The notes beneath the pieces are model-generated. The model did not search any database. It was not told where the DNA came from and saw only the letters and a program-made list of their open reading frames with translations. Shown here in pieces: positions 8,179 through 15,806 of a DNA stretch of 36,882 bases. The stretch's first letter is position 1; the number at the start of each line of letters is the position of its first letter. The stretch is from Erysipelotrichaceae bacterium (GTDB taxonomy: Bacteria > Bacillota_I > Bacilli_A > Erysipelotrichales > Erysipelotrichaceae). Made by a program: the position numbers and the translations under genes. The DNA is taken from contig SVBJ01000020.1 of the NCBI GenBank assembly GCA_015058955.1, positions 1 to 36,882 on the forward strand. Direction: 5' to 3'.

Positions 8179-8880
8179 TTAGTATTTTCCGCTCAGTTTT
8201 TCGGTATTTTCCAGAACCATGTTGTCCGCAGTCACTACCATCTTGTTCTGATAGAACTGATGATACAGCTGATAGGAACCGCAGATTAGTCCAATGGTTA
8301 CCATGGCGATCTGGACCTGACGGATGTAATGCTCATAATCACTCCAGAGATTGACGCATAACAGATGAGCTATAATGACTAATCCCACGGTAATTCCGGT
8401 AACGATCAGAGTATTCTTGTTGATGAATTTTCTGGCATCGATCTTGGGATACATGATCTTGCCGAATGCCACCAGTGATGCCAGCATTACAAAGGCAATT
8501 ATCACCCAGACTGACAGATGCGCCAGTATCGGAGAAACGATCATTTTCCACAGATTGCTGGTAAGCGCAATGATCATGAAGCCTATCGCCCAGAAAGGAA
8601 GAACTATTACTGCACGGATGACAAACGGAAGATTGTTTATGTAATTCTTCAGCCTGTCTCTTAATGTAGGTTCCTTGCGGACATGCTCATCATAGAAATC
8701 CTCGTCTTCATTAATGTTCATGATGACCGGTTTAGGATGAAGCAGATCATCAGGAGACGAGTAAAGACCGCCAACAATTACTGAACTGGCGGTTGATGCA
8801 GCGATGATGGCCTTGGCGGCTTTCTTTTTGACCTCTTCAAGATCTTTCTTTTCACTGTCCATACCTAAAGTATTACTCAT
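8179..8880 (-). CDS. Membrane protein of unknown function
   Basis: 233 residues from the ATG at 8880. A Lys/Glu-rich N-terminal segment is followed by a short hydrophobic stretch (AIIAASTASSVIVGG, about 25-39), a charged region, and about four membrane helices (about 88-108, 122-140, 160-180, 190-205). No family recognised. The open frame extends upstream to 8946, but that extension runs through the tRNA-Cys promoter and has no ribosome site, so the shorter start is preferred. The ribosome site for 8880 is weak, so the start is uncertain. It is divergent from the tRNA pair. Confidence 0.6.
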   Translation of the reverse strand: MSNTLGMDSEKKDLEEVKKKAAKAIIAASTASSVIVGGLYSSPDDLLHPKPVIMNINEDEDFYDEHVRKEPTLRDRLKNYINNLPFVIRAVIVLPFWAIGFMIIALTSNLWKMIVSPILAHLSVWVIIAFVMLASLVAFGKIMYPKIDARKFINKNTLIVTGITVGLVIIAHLLCVNLWSDYEHYIRQVQIAMVTIGLICGSYQLYHQFYQNKMVVTADNMVLENTEKLSGKY

Positions 8881-8927
8881 TTTTTTATTTCTTGCAACTT
8901 TATCCAGATATGATAAAATAATTAAGG

Positions 8928-8956
8928 TTGCAATTGTTATATACATTGTATATAAT
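8928..8956 (+). promoter_or_regulatory. Sigma-A promoter of the tRNA-Cys/Leu pair
   Basis: -35 TTGCAA (8928-8933), 17-bp spacer and a perfect -10 TATAAT (8951-8956). The expected transcription start is about 8 nt before the tRNA-Cys 5' end. Confidence 0.85.
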
Positions 8957-8970
8957 AAATGAGCATCGGT

Positions 8971-9044
8971 GGTTCCTTAGCCAAGCGGTAAGGCAATTGA
9001 CTGCAACTCAGTGATCACCGGTTCGATTCCGGTAGGAACCTCCA
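8971..9044 (+). tRNA. tRNA-Cys (GCA)
   Basis: Acceptor GGTTCCT/AGGAACC, discriminator T (U73, typical for Cys), encoded CCA, and an anticodon loop with GCA. First gene of a two-tRNA operon. Confidence 0.95.
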
Positions 9045-9048
9045 TTAT

Positions 9049-9136
9049 GGGGATGTGGTGAAATAGGTATACACGAGGGACTTAAAATCCCTTGGATGAT
9101 GAGTCCGTGCGGGTTCAAGTCCCGCCATCCCCACCA
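9049..9136 (+). tRNA. tRNA-Leu (UAA)
   Basis: Class II tRNA of 88 nt. Acceptor GGGGATG/CATCCCC, discriminator A (leucine identity), encoded CCA, anticodon loop CTTAAAA with TAA, and a long variable arm. It starts 4 nt after tRNA-Cys. Confidence 0.95.
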
Positions 9137-9148
9137 TTCAGGCAACAG

Positions 9149-9179
9149 AAGAGCTCTTCAAATGAAGAGTTCTTTTTTT
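9149..9179. terminator. Terminator of the tRNA-Cys/Leu operon
   Basis: AAGAGCTCTTCA (9149-9160) pairs with TGAAGAGTTCTT (9163-9174), followed by a T run. The A-rich side may also serve the convergent glycosyltransferase gene, which ends at 9183. Confidence 0.88.
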
Positions 9180-9182
9180 GTT

Positions 9183-10403
9183 TTACTGGCCCCTGTTTAC
9201 AGATAAAGTGTGTCTGATCGGTACCCAGGTAACTCTGGCAAATAAGGCATAGAATGCAATCGGTACATATGTTGCCAGAAACAGCGGGAAGGTAAATGTA
9301 TAAAGTATCTTATGGAACCGGGAAGCCCTGATGTTATTCCATTCCGTTACCGTCGTTAACCCTCCGGCAGCGTACATTACCAGATACGCCTTAGCCAAAC
9401 CGGCGAGTATCGTACGTACATACGGGATGACATTGATTCCCAGATATACCAGCATTGCGAATTCAATGATGCTTATCAGTATTGATATCATGGAAAAGCC
9501 ATAGGCTGACAGTATCGTATTCAGCATGTCATAACATGAAAAGTCCCCATCCATTATTCCCTTGACAAGACTGGAGGTATATTTGCGGATGACCTGTAAA
9601 TATCCCTTTGCCCATCTTAGTCTCTGATAAAATGACTGTCTGAACGAAACCGGCTGTTCATCATATAAGACAGCTTTATCGCAATATGCGATTCGATTAT
9701 GGCGGCAGGCCTGATCAACCGATAGTTCAATGTCTTCAGTCAGGGTATGATAACGCCAGTTACCGGTCAGTTTCTTGTCAAACAGAAATCCTGTTCCGTT
9801 TATCGCACAGCTTAATCCCAGTAAGTAACGGGCATTATTCAGATAACGGTTTTTCTTCAGAAGGAACAGCGAGTATCCGGCTGAGATCCAGTTTGAATCG
9901 TAATTCTTGCTGTTGATGTATCCGGCAATTATGCGGTTACCCTGACAATAGGAAATGTTCATCTGCTCAATGTAGTCTTCCTTAACAATGTTATCTGCAT
10001 CAAAGACCATGTATCCGTCAAAGACATCGCCATAGTCTCTTTCGATGTTCTTCAGCAGTTCTTCCAGGGCATACCCCTTTCCTACCTGCCTGTCATTATT
10101 ACGCACATATACAGTAGCCCCGTTTTCATGGGCAATCTCTGCGGTACGGTCACTGCAGTTATCAGCCATTACGAATACCTGATAATGTTCTTCTGGATAT
10201 GTCTGATCATTGAGACTTTGTAACAGGTCAGCTATTACCGCTTCTTCATTTCTGGCACAGATCAGAACGGCATAGTCATGATATCTTAACTGATACTTTT
10301 CTTCTTTCTTTCTGACAAAAAGCGAAACCAGATAATAGAATATCTGATATGAAAAGAGCACGATGAATATGATCGATATAAAGCTTCTTAAGGAAAACGT
10401 CAT
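9183..10403 (-). CDS. Membrane glycosyltransferase, family 2
   Basis: 406-residue processive-type GT2. One N-terminal membrane helix (about 8-29) precedes a GT-A catalytic domain with ICARNEE (about 48-54), the metal-binding DAD (135-137), the acceptor-site TED (222-224) and QRLRW (260-264); this Q-x-x-R-W signature is typical of synthases such as hyaluronan or poly-N-acetylglucosamine synthase. About four more helices follow. It would add sugar from a nucleotide donor to a growing surface polysaccharide or lipid; the product cannot be assigned. Single gene, with a good AGGAGG before the ATG. A TATGAT box lies about 25 nt upstream of the start. Confidence 0.92.
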   Translation of the reverse strand: MTFSLRSFISIIFIVLFSYQIFYYLVSLFVRKKEEKYQLRYHDYAVLICARNEEAVIADLLQSLNDQTYPEEHYQVFVMADNCSDRTAEIAHENGATVYVRNNDRQVGKGYALEELLKNIERDYGDVFDGYMVFDADNIVKEDYIEQMNISYCQGNRIIAGYINSKNYDSNWISAGYSLFLLKKNRYLNNARYLLGLSCAINGTGFLFDKKLTGNWRYHTLTEDIELSVDQACRHNRIAYCDKAVLYDEQPVSFRQSFYQRLRWAKGYLQVIRKYTSSLVKGIMDGDFSCYDMLNTILSAYGFSMISILISIIEFAMLVYLGINVIPYVRTILAGLAKAYLVMYAAGGLTTVTEWNNIRASRFHKILYTFTFPLFLATYVPIAFYALFARVTWVPIRHTLSVNRGQ

Positions 10404-10489
10404 ATGATGAACCTCCTACTGATTTCATCATACTCAGTTATCTGTTTAAGAAAAAAGATGCGAAAACCTTAAGAATTTCCAAAGCACAC

Positions 10490-10513
10490 AAAAAGGCATT
10501 TTTCATGCCTTTT
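10490..10513 (-). terminator. Terminator of the ECF/SAM-hydrolase operon
   Basis: Minus-strand stem AAAAGGCAT/ATGCCTTTT (10491-10499 with 10505-10513), a 5-nt loop, and T residues at the 3' arm. It overlaps the stop codon of the last operon gene. Confidence 0.85.
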
Positions 10514-11351
10514 ACTTCTTAGTCATTGTAATGTTCCAGCCGGTACCGACGCCTATGCTATAAGCTCTGGCAAATGATCCCTGATTGATTGCCACCGCCA
10601 TGTGATTGGAAGAGTTCATGTAGATCACCGGATCATTAATTGCCACATCAGCAAAGCTCTTGCCATAGTTGATGATGTTGGAATAAACCTTGCTGCCGTT
10701 ATGGAAGATCTCTACCCTGATGTCATCACCGAAACCGAAACCGCAGTCTTTGAAGTCTTCATATGGAATAGAGGTCCACAGGGAACCGAAACGGACATCA
10801 AGAATGTCTATCTGCCCTTCTACGCCGTCAGGAAGCCTGTGACAGCCGTAAAGTTCAAGTCTGATTACTTCTTCGGGTTTCAGCAAACGTCCCACCTGCT
10901 CAAAGGAAATGACTCCCGAAGCAAGTCTGGCACCCGTATATGCATAGACATCACGGCCATGGAAGGTATATGAGTGTTCCGAGTTCTTAAGACGGTTGGT
11001 ACTCTCTTCAATTTCACGGATTTCTTCAATTCCCACGAAGCGGTCAATGTGAGTGATCGTTCCGTTATCAGGAGTAACGATATACTGTCCGGTAACGGTT
11101 CTGGCAACTATCGACTTGCGGTTGCTGCCGACACCAGGATCCACTACGGAAACAAACACGGTTCCTTCCGGCCAGTAGCCGATGGCCTGATTGAGGCGGT
11201 AGGAAGCATCAAAGATGTTATATGGCGGAATGTTATGGGTCAGATGGCGGATGTTAAGGGAAAGATCAACACAATAAGCTACCCCTTCCATTGCCGCAAT
11301 GGCACCGTCGTCAAGACCGAAGTCCGTCTGAAATACCAATAGTTTATTCAT
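10512..11351 (-). CDS. SAM hydroxide adenosyltransferase (DUF62 family), paralog 2
   Basis: 279 residues of the SAM_HAT/chlorinase-fluorinase family. Most bacterial members hydrolyse S-adenosylmethionine to adenosine and methionine using an Asp-Arg-His side-chain set. Visible here: TDFGLDDG near the N-terminus, VVDPGVG with Asp71, Arg78, TPDNG, and FHGRD with His131. The length and the C-terminal beta domain are normal, so it should be active. The start is the ATG at 11351, overlapping the stop of paralog 1 by 8 nt (translational coupling); a longer frame from 11393 lies inside paralog 1. It is the last gene of the ECF operon, suggesting action on the imported ligand or its product. Confidence 0.9.
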   Translation of the reverse strand: MNKLLVFQTDFGLDDGAIAAMEGVAYCVDLSLNIRHLTHNIPPYNIFDASYRLNQAIGYWPEGTVFVSVVDPGVGSNRKSIVARTVTGQYIVTPDNGTITHIDRFVGIEEIREIEESTNRLKNSEHSYTFHGRDVYAYTGARLASGVISFEQVGRLLKPEEVIRLELYGCHRLPDGVEGQIDILDVRFGSLWTSIPYEDFKDCGFGFGDDIRVEIFHNGSKVYSNIINYGKSFADVAINDPVIYMNSSNHMAVAINQGSFARAYSIGVGTGWNITMTKK

Positions 11352-12189
11352 GGCTGAACACCACCCTGTACTCTGAACCATAGCCGAGATCATAATCGAC
11401 AGTCAGGTTACCTACAACTTCAGCCAGTCCCATCTTATTGATCTCATTGTTGTAGATCATGACGCTTTTATCCGGTGCCTTTCCAAATGAATCAAAGTAA
11501 GGAATGCATCTGTCAAATACCACTTCATCATTATGGTAGATAACTGTATGAATTAAATCTCCTGACTTAAATCCAAATGCCAGAAAGTCCTTCAAAGTAA
11601 TGTTGGTCCAGAGATTGCCGAAGTTTGGATCGTTTATCTCAAACATTCCTTCAATTCTGTCTTGATATACAGTTGGTTCAGCAATCGGATGTCTCTTTAT
11701 TTCAGCGACATCATATTCCGGCCCGACTTCTTCGTAACTGATGATGCCGCTGGCCAGTCTGGCCCGGCAGTATCCGAACAGATCACGTCCATGAAAAATG
11801 GATACAGCCCCATTGTCTTCACGGTGCAGTCTGTTGATAGTCTCATCTATTTCCCTGACACATTCAATGCCGAAGTATTTGTCAACGTGAGTTAACGAAC
11901 CGTTATCAGGAGTTACGATGTAGTAACCGTTTCTGGTCTTTGCCACACAGGCCTTACGGCTGGTTCCTACTCCCGGATCGACAACGGAAACGAAGATGGT
12001 TCCCTTTGGCCAGAAGTCAATGTACTGATAAAGGCGGTAGGAAGCGCTCCAGGTGTCGTACTGCGGGATTTCATGAGTGGCAGTGATGATCTCTATGTCA
12101 CAGTCAATGCTCTTTACAACGCCATACATGGCCGCTACAGCGCCTTCTTTGTAAGTAAAGTCTGTCTGGAATACTAACATTTTCTTCAT
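11344..12189 (-). CDS. SAM hydroxide adenosyltransferase (DUF62 family), paralog 1
   Basis: 281 residues, same family as the next gene and clearly a tandem duplicate. It keeps VVDPGVG (Asp71), Arg78, TPDNG and FHGRD (His133). The N-terminal ligand-contact region reads TDFTYKEG, where paralog 2 has TDFGLDDG, so substrate preference or activity may differ. Its ATG lies 4 nt after the EcfT stop, with the ribosome site GAGGTAG overlapping that stop. No signal peptide; cytoplasmic. Predicted to cleave SAM or a related adenosyl compound to adenosine and a thioether. Confidence 0.9.
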   Translation of the reverse strand: MKKMLVFQTDFTYKEGAVAAMYGVVKSIDCDIEIITATHEIPQYDTWSASYRLYQYIDFWPKGTIFVSVVDPGVGTSRKACVAKTRNGYYIVTPDNGSLTHVDKYFGIECVREIDETINRLHREDNGAVSIFHGRDLFGYCRARLASGIISYEEVGPEYDVAEIKRHPIAEPTVYQDRIEGMFEINDPNFGNLWTNITLKDFLAFGFKSGDLIHTVIYHNDEVVFDRCIPYFDSFGKAPDKSVMIYNNEINKMGLAEVVGNLTVDYDLGYGSEYRVVFSHE

Positions 12190-12193
12190 AAAA

Positions 12194-13027
12194 CTACCTC
12201 ACGAATGGATTGTATATGTTGCTGCCGCCCTGATTGGTTATGATCAAGCCGACAGTGAACATGATGATGCAGAAGGCAATTACCCCGAAATCGGCAGCTG
12301 TCATTTTCTTTTTGACATACCAGGTACGGGTCTTTTTCTTGCCGAAACTTCTTAACTGCATTGAATTGGAGATCTCATCGATTCTGTTAAGACTGGTAAG
12401 TACCAGCGGCATCAGGATCTTGACGGCATTGCCGATTCTTTCAAACAGTCTGACATCCTTGCCTAAGGCCACACCTCTGGCTTCCTGTGACTGGGATATC
12501 TCATGATAATCAGACTGAATGTCCGGGATATATCTTAAGGCCAGTGATACGGAATAGCTTATCCTGTAAGGAATACCTAAACTGCTTAATGAAGCGGCAA
12601 ATTCACTTGGATTGGTCGTGGAGACAAACAGGATGGCAATCGGGAAACCGATGACATATTTTAAAGCCACGTTGAACTGATAGAACAGTTGTTCCCGGGT
12701 CACATAGTACTTGCCGATAAGATGGAACAGTACCGTACGGGAACCGTACATTTCACAGCCGTATTCCGGGCTGAATATGAATAACAAGATGAAGTTCAAA
12801 GTGATGAATACAACAAGGAATGTACTCATTACCCTTATCTCACTCAATTTAATCTTGCTGAGGACAAAGCCCAGTATTGACAGTCCAAGTAACACCAGCA
12901 ATACTCTGGTATCAAATGATAGACCGCACAGAAAAGAGAAGCTTAAGAAGATGATCAGTTTGGTCGTACCGGAAAGACGGTGAATGAAGCTGTCACGCGG
13001 AATATAGTTAAGTACCTTAGCAGCCAT
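12194..13027 (-). CDS. ecfT: ECF transporter transmembrane component EcfT
   Basis: 277 residues with about five to six membrane helices. It carries the coupling-helix motifs of EcfT/CbiQ: ARGVALGKD (about 184-192; the Ala-Arg-Gly core) and the second LRSFG motif, which dock on the two ATPases. It forms the energy-coupling module with the fused ATPase upstream. The ATG overlaps the end of the ATPase gene by 11 nt, with an AAGGTGA site inside that gene. Followed within 4 nt by the SAM hydrolase genes. Confidence 0.93.
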   Translation of the reverse strand: MAAKVLNYIPRDSFIHRLSGTTKLIIFLSFSFLCGLSFDTRVLLVLLGLSILGFVLSKIKLSEIRVMSTFLVVFITLNFILLFIFSPEYGCEMYGSRTVLFHLIGKYYVTREQLFYQFNVALKYVIGFPIAILFVSTTNPSEFAASLSSLGIPYRISYSVSLALRYIPDIQSDYHEISQSQEARGVALGKDVRLFERIGNAVKILMPLVLTSLNRIDEISNSMQLRSFGKKKTRTWYVKKKMTAADFGVIAFCIIMFTVGLIITNQGGSNIYNPFVR

Positions 13028-14735
13028 AACCGTTCACCTTCTTTTCATAGTTAATGAAGCAATCAACAAATTCGACCGGATCTTCAATGCCGCACATCTG
13101 AGCCACATTGAACAGACTGGTTTCCTTCAGTGAAGCTTCCTGTATGATTTCAGGATCACACAGCACGGCGGCATTTGATTCATCGGCGATCAGATGCCCG
13201 TCAGAGAATACCATTGCCCTGTCGGTATATTCCAGCATCAGATGCATGTCATGAGTGATCATTATTACTGTAATTCCTTCCTCATTGATCTTCTTGAGGA
13301 ATTCCATGATCTCAGTATAATGGCGGAAATCCTGTCCGGCCGTCGGTTCATCAAGAATAACTACCTCAGGACCCATGACGAGAATGGAAGCAATTGTTAC
13401 CCTTTTCTTCTGACCAAAGCTTAAAGCGCTGATCGGCCAGTTACGGAATTCATGTAATCCGCAGATCTTCAGGGTAGAATATACCTTTTCTTTTATTTCT
13501 TCTTCGCTTAATCCGCTGTTTTTCAGTCCCATGGCCACTTCATCAAAGATCATGGCCTGGGATATCATCTGATTTGGATTCTGCATTACATATCCGATAT
13601 TGGCTGCACGCTTGCGGATCGAATAATCGGTAATGTCTTCCCCTTTATAGCAGATCTTTCCGTCAGATGTCTTTTCAAAGCCGCAGACCAGTTTGCACAG
13701 AGTAGACTTGCCGGCACCGTTTCTACCCACGATGGCCAGCATCTCCCCTTTTCTGATCTTCCGGTTAATGCCAAAGAGTACCTGAACTCTCTCATCATAA
13801 CCGAAGTTAAGATGCTCTATTTCAAGTATGTAGTCATTGTTGTTGATCTTTTCCTTCTTATCCTGCCGGAAGAACCAGTTACGGACTTTATCAATTTCGT
13901 TTTCCTTAAGTTTCAGTTTTCTGATTGATTCCAGTCCTTCAACGTAATTTATATCGCATCCCGCATATTCCAGAGCTGTCAGATACAGCGGTTCCCTGAT
14001 TCCATATTTCTTCATCAGTCCGCTCTTAAGCAGCTTATCCGGTGCCATATCAGCGATGATTACGCCTTCATCGACCAGAATGATCCTGTCGATTCTTTCC
14101 CATAAGGCATCCTCAATACGGTGCTCGATGATGATAACCGTCGTATTTGAATCCTGCTGAATGCTGTCAATCAGTTCAATCGCACTCTTGCCGGTAGCCG
14201 GGTCCAGGTTAGCCAGCGGTTCATCAAATAACAGTATCTTTACTTTATCTACTAATACACCGGCCATGGAAACACGCTGTTTCTGCCCGCCGGAAAGATC
14301 ATATGGCGCATGATCCATGAAACGGTCAATGTCAACGGTCTGGGCAGCCAGGAAGGTTTGCTTGATCATTTCCGCCTGTTCAACGCAGTCATTTTCCAGG
14401 GCAAAGGCAATGTCCTCACCCACTGTTAATCCGACAAACTGTCCGTCAGGATCCTGTAAGACCGTCCCCACACGGGTCGATAGCTCAAAGATTGAAGAAT
14501 CTTTTGTTTCAATGCCGTCTACTTTAAGCGAACCGGTTATCCTGCCGTTAAGGGAAAAAGGTATCAGTCCGTTGATACAGTTACCTATGGTGCTCTTTCC
14601 GGAACCGGAGGCCCCGCAGATCAGGATCTTTTCGCCGGGATAGATATCCAGATTGATGTTCTTCAGCGTTGGCTGTTTCTGGGCATCGTACTGAAAAGTA
14701 AAATCCTTGAAGCTGATGATTGGGTTTTCGCTCAT
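13017..14735 (-). CDS. ECF transporter ATPase, two fused ABC domains (EcfA-EcfA')
   Basis: 572-residue protein with two complete nucleotide-binding domains (YkoD-like). Domain 1 has Walker A GASGSGKS (41-48), signature LSGGQ (147-151) and Walker B ILLFDE. Domain 2 has GRNGAGKS (337-344), signature LSFGQ (438-442) and VVILDE. The LSFGQ variant is common in the second half of such fused ECF ATPases and need not mean loss of function. It powers uptake through EcfT and the S component. TGAGGT precedes the ATG at 14735. Confidence 0.93.
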   Translation of the reverse strand: MSENPIISFKDFTFQYDAQKQPTLKNINLDIYPGEKILICGASGSGKSTIGNCINGLIPFSLNGRITGSLKVDGIETKDSSIFELSTRVGTVLQDPDGQFVGLTVGEDIAFALENDCVEQAEMIKQTFLAAQTVDIDRFMDHAPYDLSGGQKQRVSMAGVLVDKVKILLFDEPLANLDPATGKSAIELIDSIQQDSNTTVIIIEHRIEDALWERIDRIILVDEGVIIADMAPDKLLKSGLMKKYGIREPLYLTALEYAGCDINYVEGLESIRKLKLKENEIDKVRNWFFRQDKKEKINNNDYILEIEHLNFGYDERVQVLFGINRKIRKGEMLAIVGRNGAGKSTLCKLVCGFEKTSDGKICYKGEDITDYSIRKRAANIGYVMQNPNQMISQAMIFDEVAMGLKNSGLSEEEIKEKVYSTLKICGLHEFRNWPISALSFGQKKRVTIASILVMGPEVVILDEPTAGQDFRHYTEIMEFLKKINEEGITVIMITHDMHLMLEYTDRAMVFSDGHLIADESNAAVLCDPEIIQEASLKETSLFNVAQMCGIEDPVEFVDCFINYEKKVNGYGC

Positions 14736-14755
14736 GTCAATACCTCACAATAATG

Positions 14756-14803
14756 AAAAAAGGGTTTATCTTCGCCGTCTCAAAACAGCAGAAGATAAGC
14801 CCT
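14756..14803 (-). terminator. Hairpin with T-run between S-component gene and ATPase gene
   Basis: On the minus strand AGGGCTTATCTTC (14803-14791) pairs with GAAGATAAACCCT (14773-14761) with one mismatch, and TTTTT follows. It lies inside the operon, so it probably acts as a partial terminator giving more S-component mRNA than energy-module mRNA. Confidence 0.75.
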
Positions 14804-14816
14804 GTCTGATAAATAA

Positions 14817-15362
14817 TTATTCCTTATCCAGTGAACCTGTCTTGGCAATTGTCTTGGAATAACCGAACAGCAGTAAACCGCCGACGATCATTGCACAGGC
14901 AAAGTCAGCAACAGCAGCAACAGCCAGCTGAGCCAGTACCAGCTTGAAAGGTTCCTTGTAGATGACTACGTCACCAACTGCAGCAACGATTGGCCAGGCA
15001 ACAATGTTTGCGATGCATTCATAGATTGCCAGAGTGATTATTTCCTTCTTGCCGAAGTTACCGCTCTTAATGTTGATCTTGTTAGCGCCTAAGCCGACGA
15101 TTACACCATATACCAGTGTACCGAAAGCCCATGACCACCATACTCCACCCCAGCTCATGTCAGTTAAGACATGGCCGATGAAGCCTGATAATCCGCCAAC
15201 AACCGGACCATATAATACAGCAAACACAGTCTGAATGCCATACTGCAGAGCAATGTTGGTATTAGGAATACCGCTTGGAATAGCTACGAAACGGGCTAAG
15301 ACGAAGAATAATGCAGCACCGATGCCAGTAGCGACTACTTTTTTAACAGAATCGTTTTTCAT
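14817..15362 (-). CDS. ECF transporter S component, UPF0397 family
   Basis: 181-residue, six-helix membrane protein that binds the substrate of the ECF importer. The conserved UPF0397 features include GIPNTNIALQYG (about 31-42) and the segment GFIGHVLTDMSWGGVWWSW. The family is often labelled riboflavin transporter substrate-binding protein, but without direct proof for most members. The company of two SAM hydrolases here suggests a different, adenosyl- or thioether-related ligand (inference). Strong site AAGGGGAG 8 nt before the ATG. First gene of the operon; no riboswitch-like leader could be recognised in the roughly 20-30 nt between the predicted transcription start and the ATG. Confidence 0.9.
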   Translation of the reverse strand: MKNDSVKKVVATGIGAALFFVLARFVAIPSGIPNTNIALQYGIQTVFAVLYGPVVGGLSGFIGHVLTDMSWGGVWWSWAFGTLVYGVIVGLGANKINIKSGNFGKKEIITLAIYECIANIVAWPIVAAVGDVVIYKEPFKLVLAQLAVAAVADFACAMIVGGLLLFGYSKTIAKTGSLDKE

Positions 15363-15389
15363 AAGTTTTCACTCCCCTTTAACGCATAA

Positions 15390-15418
15390 ATATTACCACT
15401 ATCTTGTGATCAATTCAA
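15390..15418 (-). promoter_or_regulatory. Promoter of the ECF/SAM-hydrolase operon
   Basis: On the minus strand: -35 TTGAAT (15418-15413), 17-bp spacer, -10 TAATAT (15395-15390), ending 27 bp before the S-component ATG. Confidence 0.6.
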
Positions 15419-15452
15419 GAAAACTGACAGTTTTAGCCACTGTCAGTTTTTC
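15418..15452. terminator. Terminator after hypA
   Basis: A perfect 12-bp stem, AAAACTGACAGT (15420-15431) with ACTGTCAGTTTT (15439-15450), and a 7-nt loop. T residues follow on both strands. It separates the hyp operon from the ECF operon and lies just upstream of the ECF -35 box. Confidence 0.88.
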
Positions 15453-15456
15453 TTAT

Positions 15457-15804
15457 CTAGTCTTCAGCTTCGATTTCCTTAATGTTGCATTCATTGCCCT
15501 GCAGCAGATAGGTATGCTCCGAATTGCAGAACGGACAGATCCTGCCGTATCTGATCGCGGAGTATTCCTGTTTGCAGTCCTCACAGAAATTGATGCCCTC
15601 AATCATTTCCAGTTTCATCTCGCATTCCTTCAGAAGCGGATATCTGACCTTGAAATAATTCCAGCAGTCGATGAAGTAATCGGTGATTATTCCGCTTACC
15701 TCCCCAACTTCCAGGGTTACCGAACCGATCCTTTTAAGATAATTCTCATCAGCTATTTCATTGAGAGTCTTGGCTACATGAATGACAATGCCAAGTTCAT
15801 GCAT
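15457..15804 (-). CDS. hypA: Nickel metallochaperone HypA/HybF
   Basis: 115 residues, normal length for HypA. The N-terminal Met-His-Glu (MHE) supplies the nickel ligand His2, and a zinc site is formed by C74-x-x-C77 and C90-x-x-C93. HypA delivers Ni(II), with HypB, to [NiFe]-hydrogenase or other nickel enzymes. It is the last gene of a four-gene operon, starting 2 nt after the oxidoreductase stop. No hydrogenase, urease or HypCDEF genes are present in the window, so its client is unknown. Confidence 0.93.
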   Translation of the reverse strand: MHELGIVIHVAKTLNEIADENYLKRIGSVTLEVGEVSGIITDYFIDCWNYFKVRYPLLKECEMKLEMIEGINFCEDCKQEYSAIRYGRICPFCNSEHTYLLQGNECNIKEIEAED

Positions 15805-15806
15805 CT

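Noticed and set aside
8881-8946. Longer start for the membrane-protein gene
   Set aside because: The extension covers the strong tRNA-Cys promoter and has no ribosome site.
13017-14735. LSFGQ signature in the second ATPase domain as a defect
   Set aside because: Variants such as LSFGQ or LSYGQ are common in ECF/CbiO-like ATPases; the other motifs are intact.
15363-15456. Riboswitch upstream of the ECF operon
   Set aside because: The space between predicted promoter and ATG is under 30 nt, too short for a known riboswitch, and the only structure is the hypA terminator.
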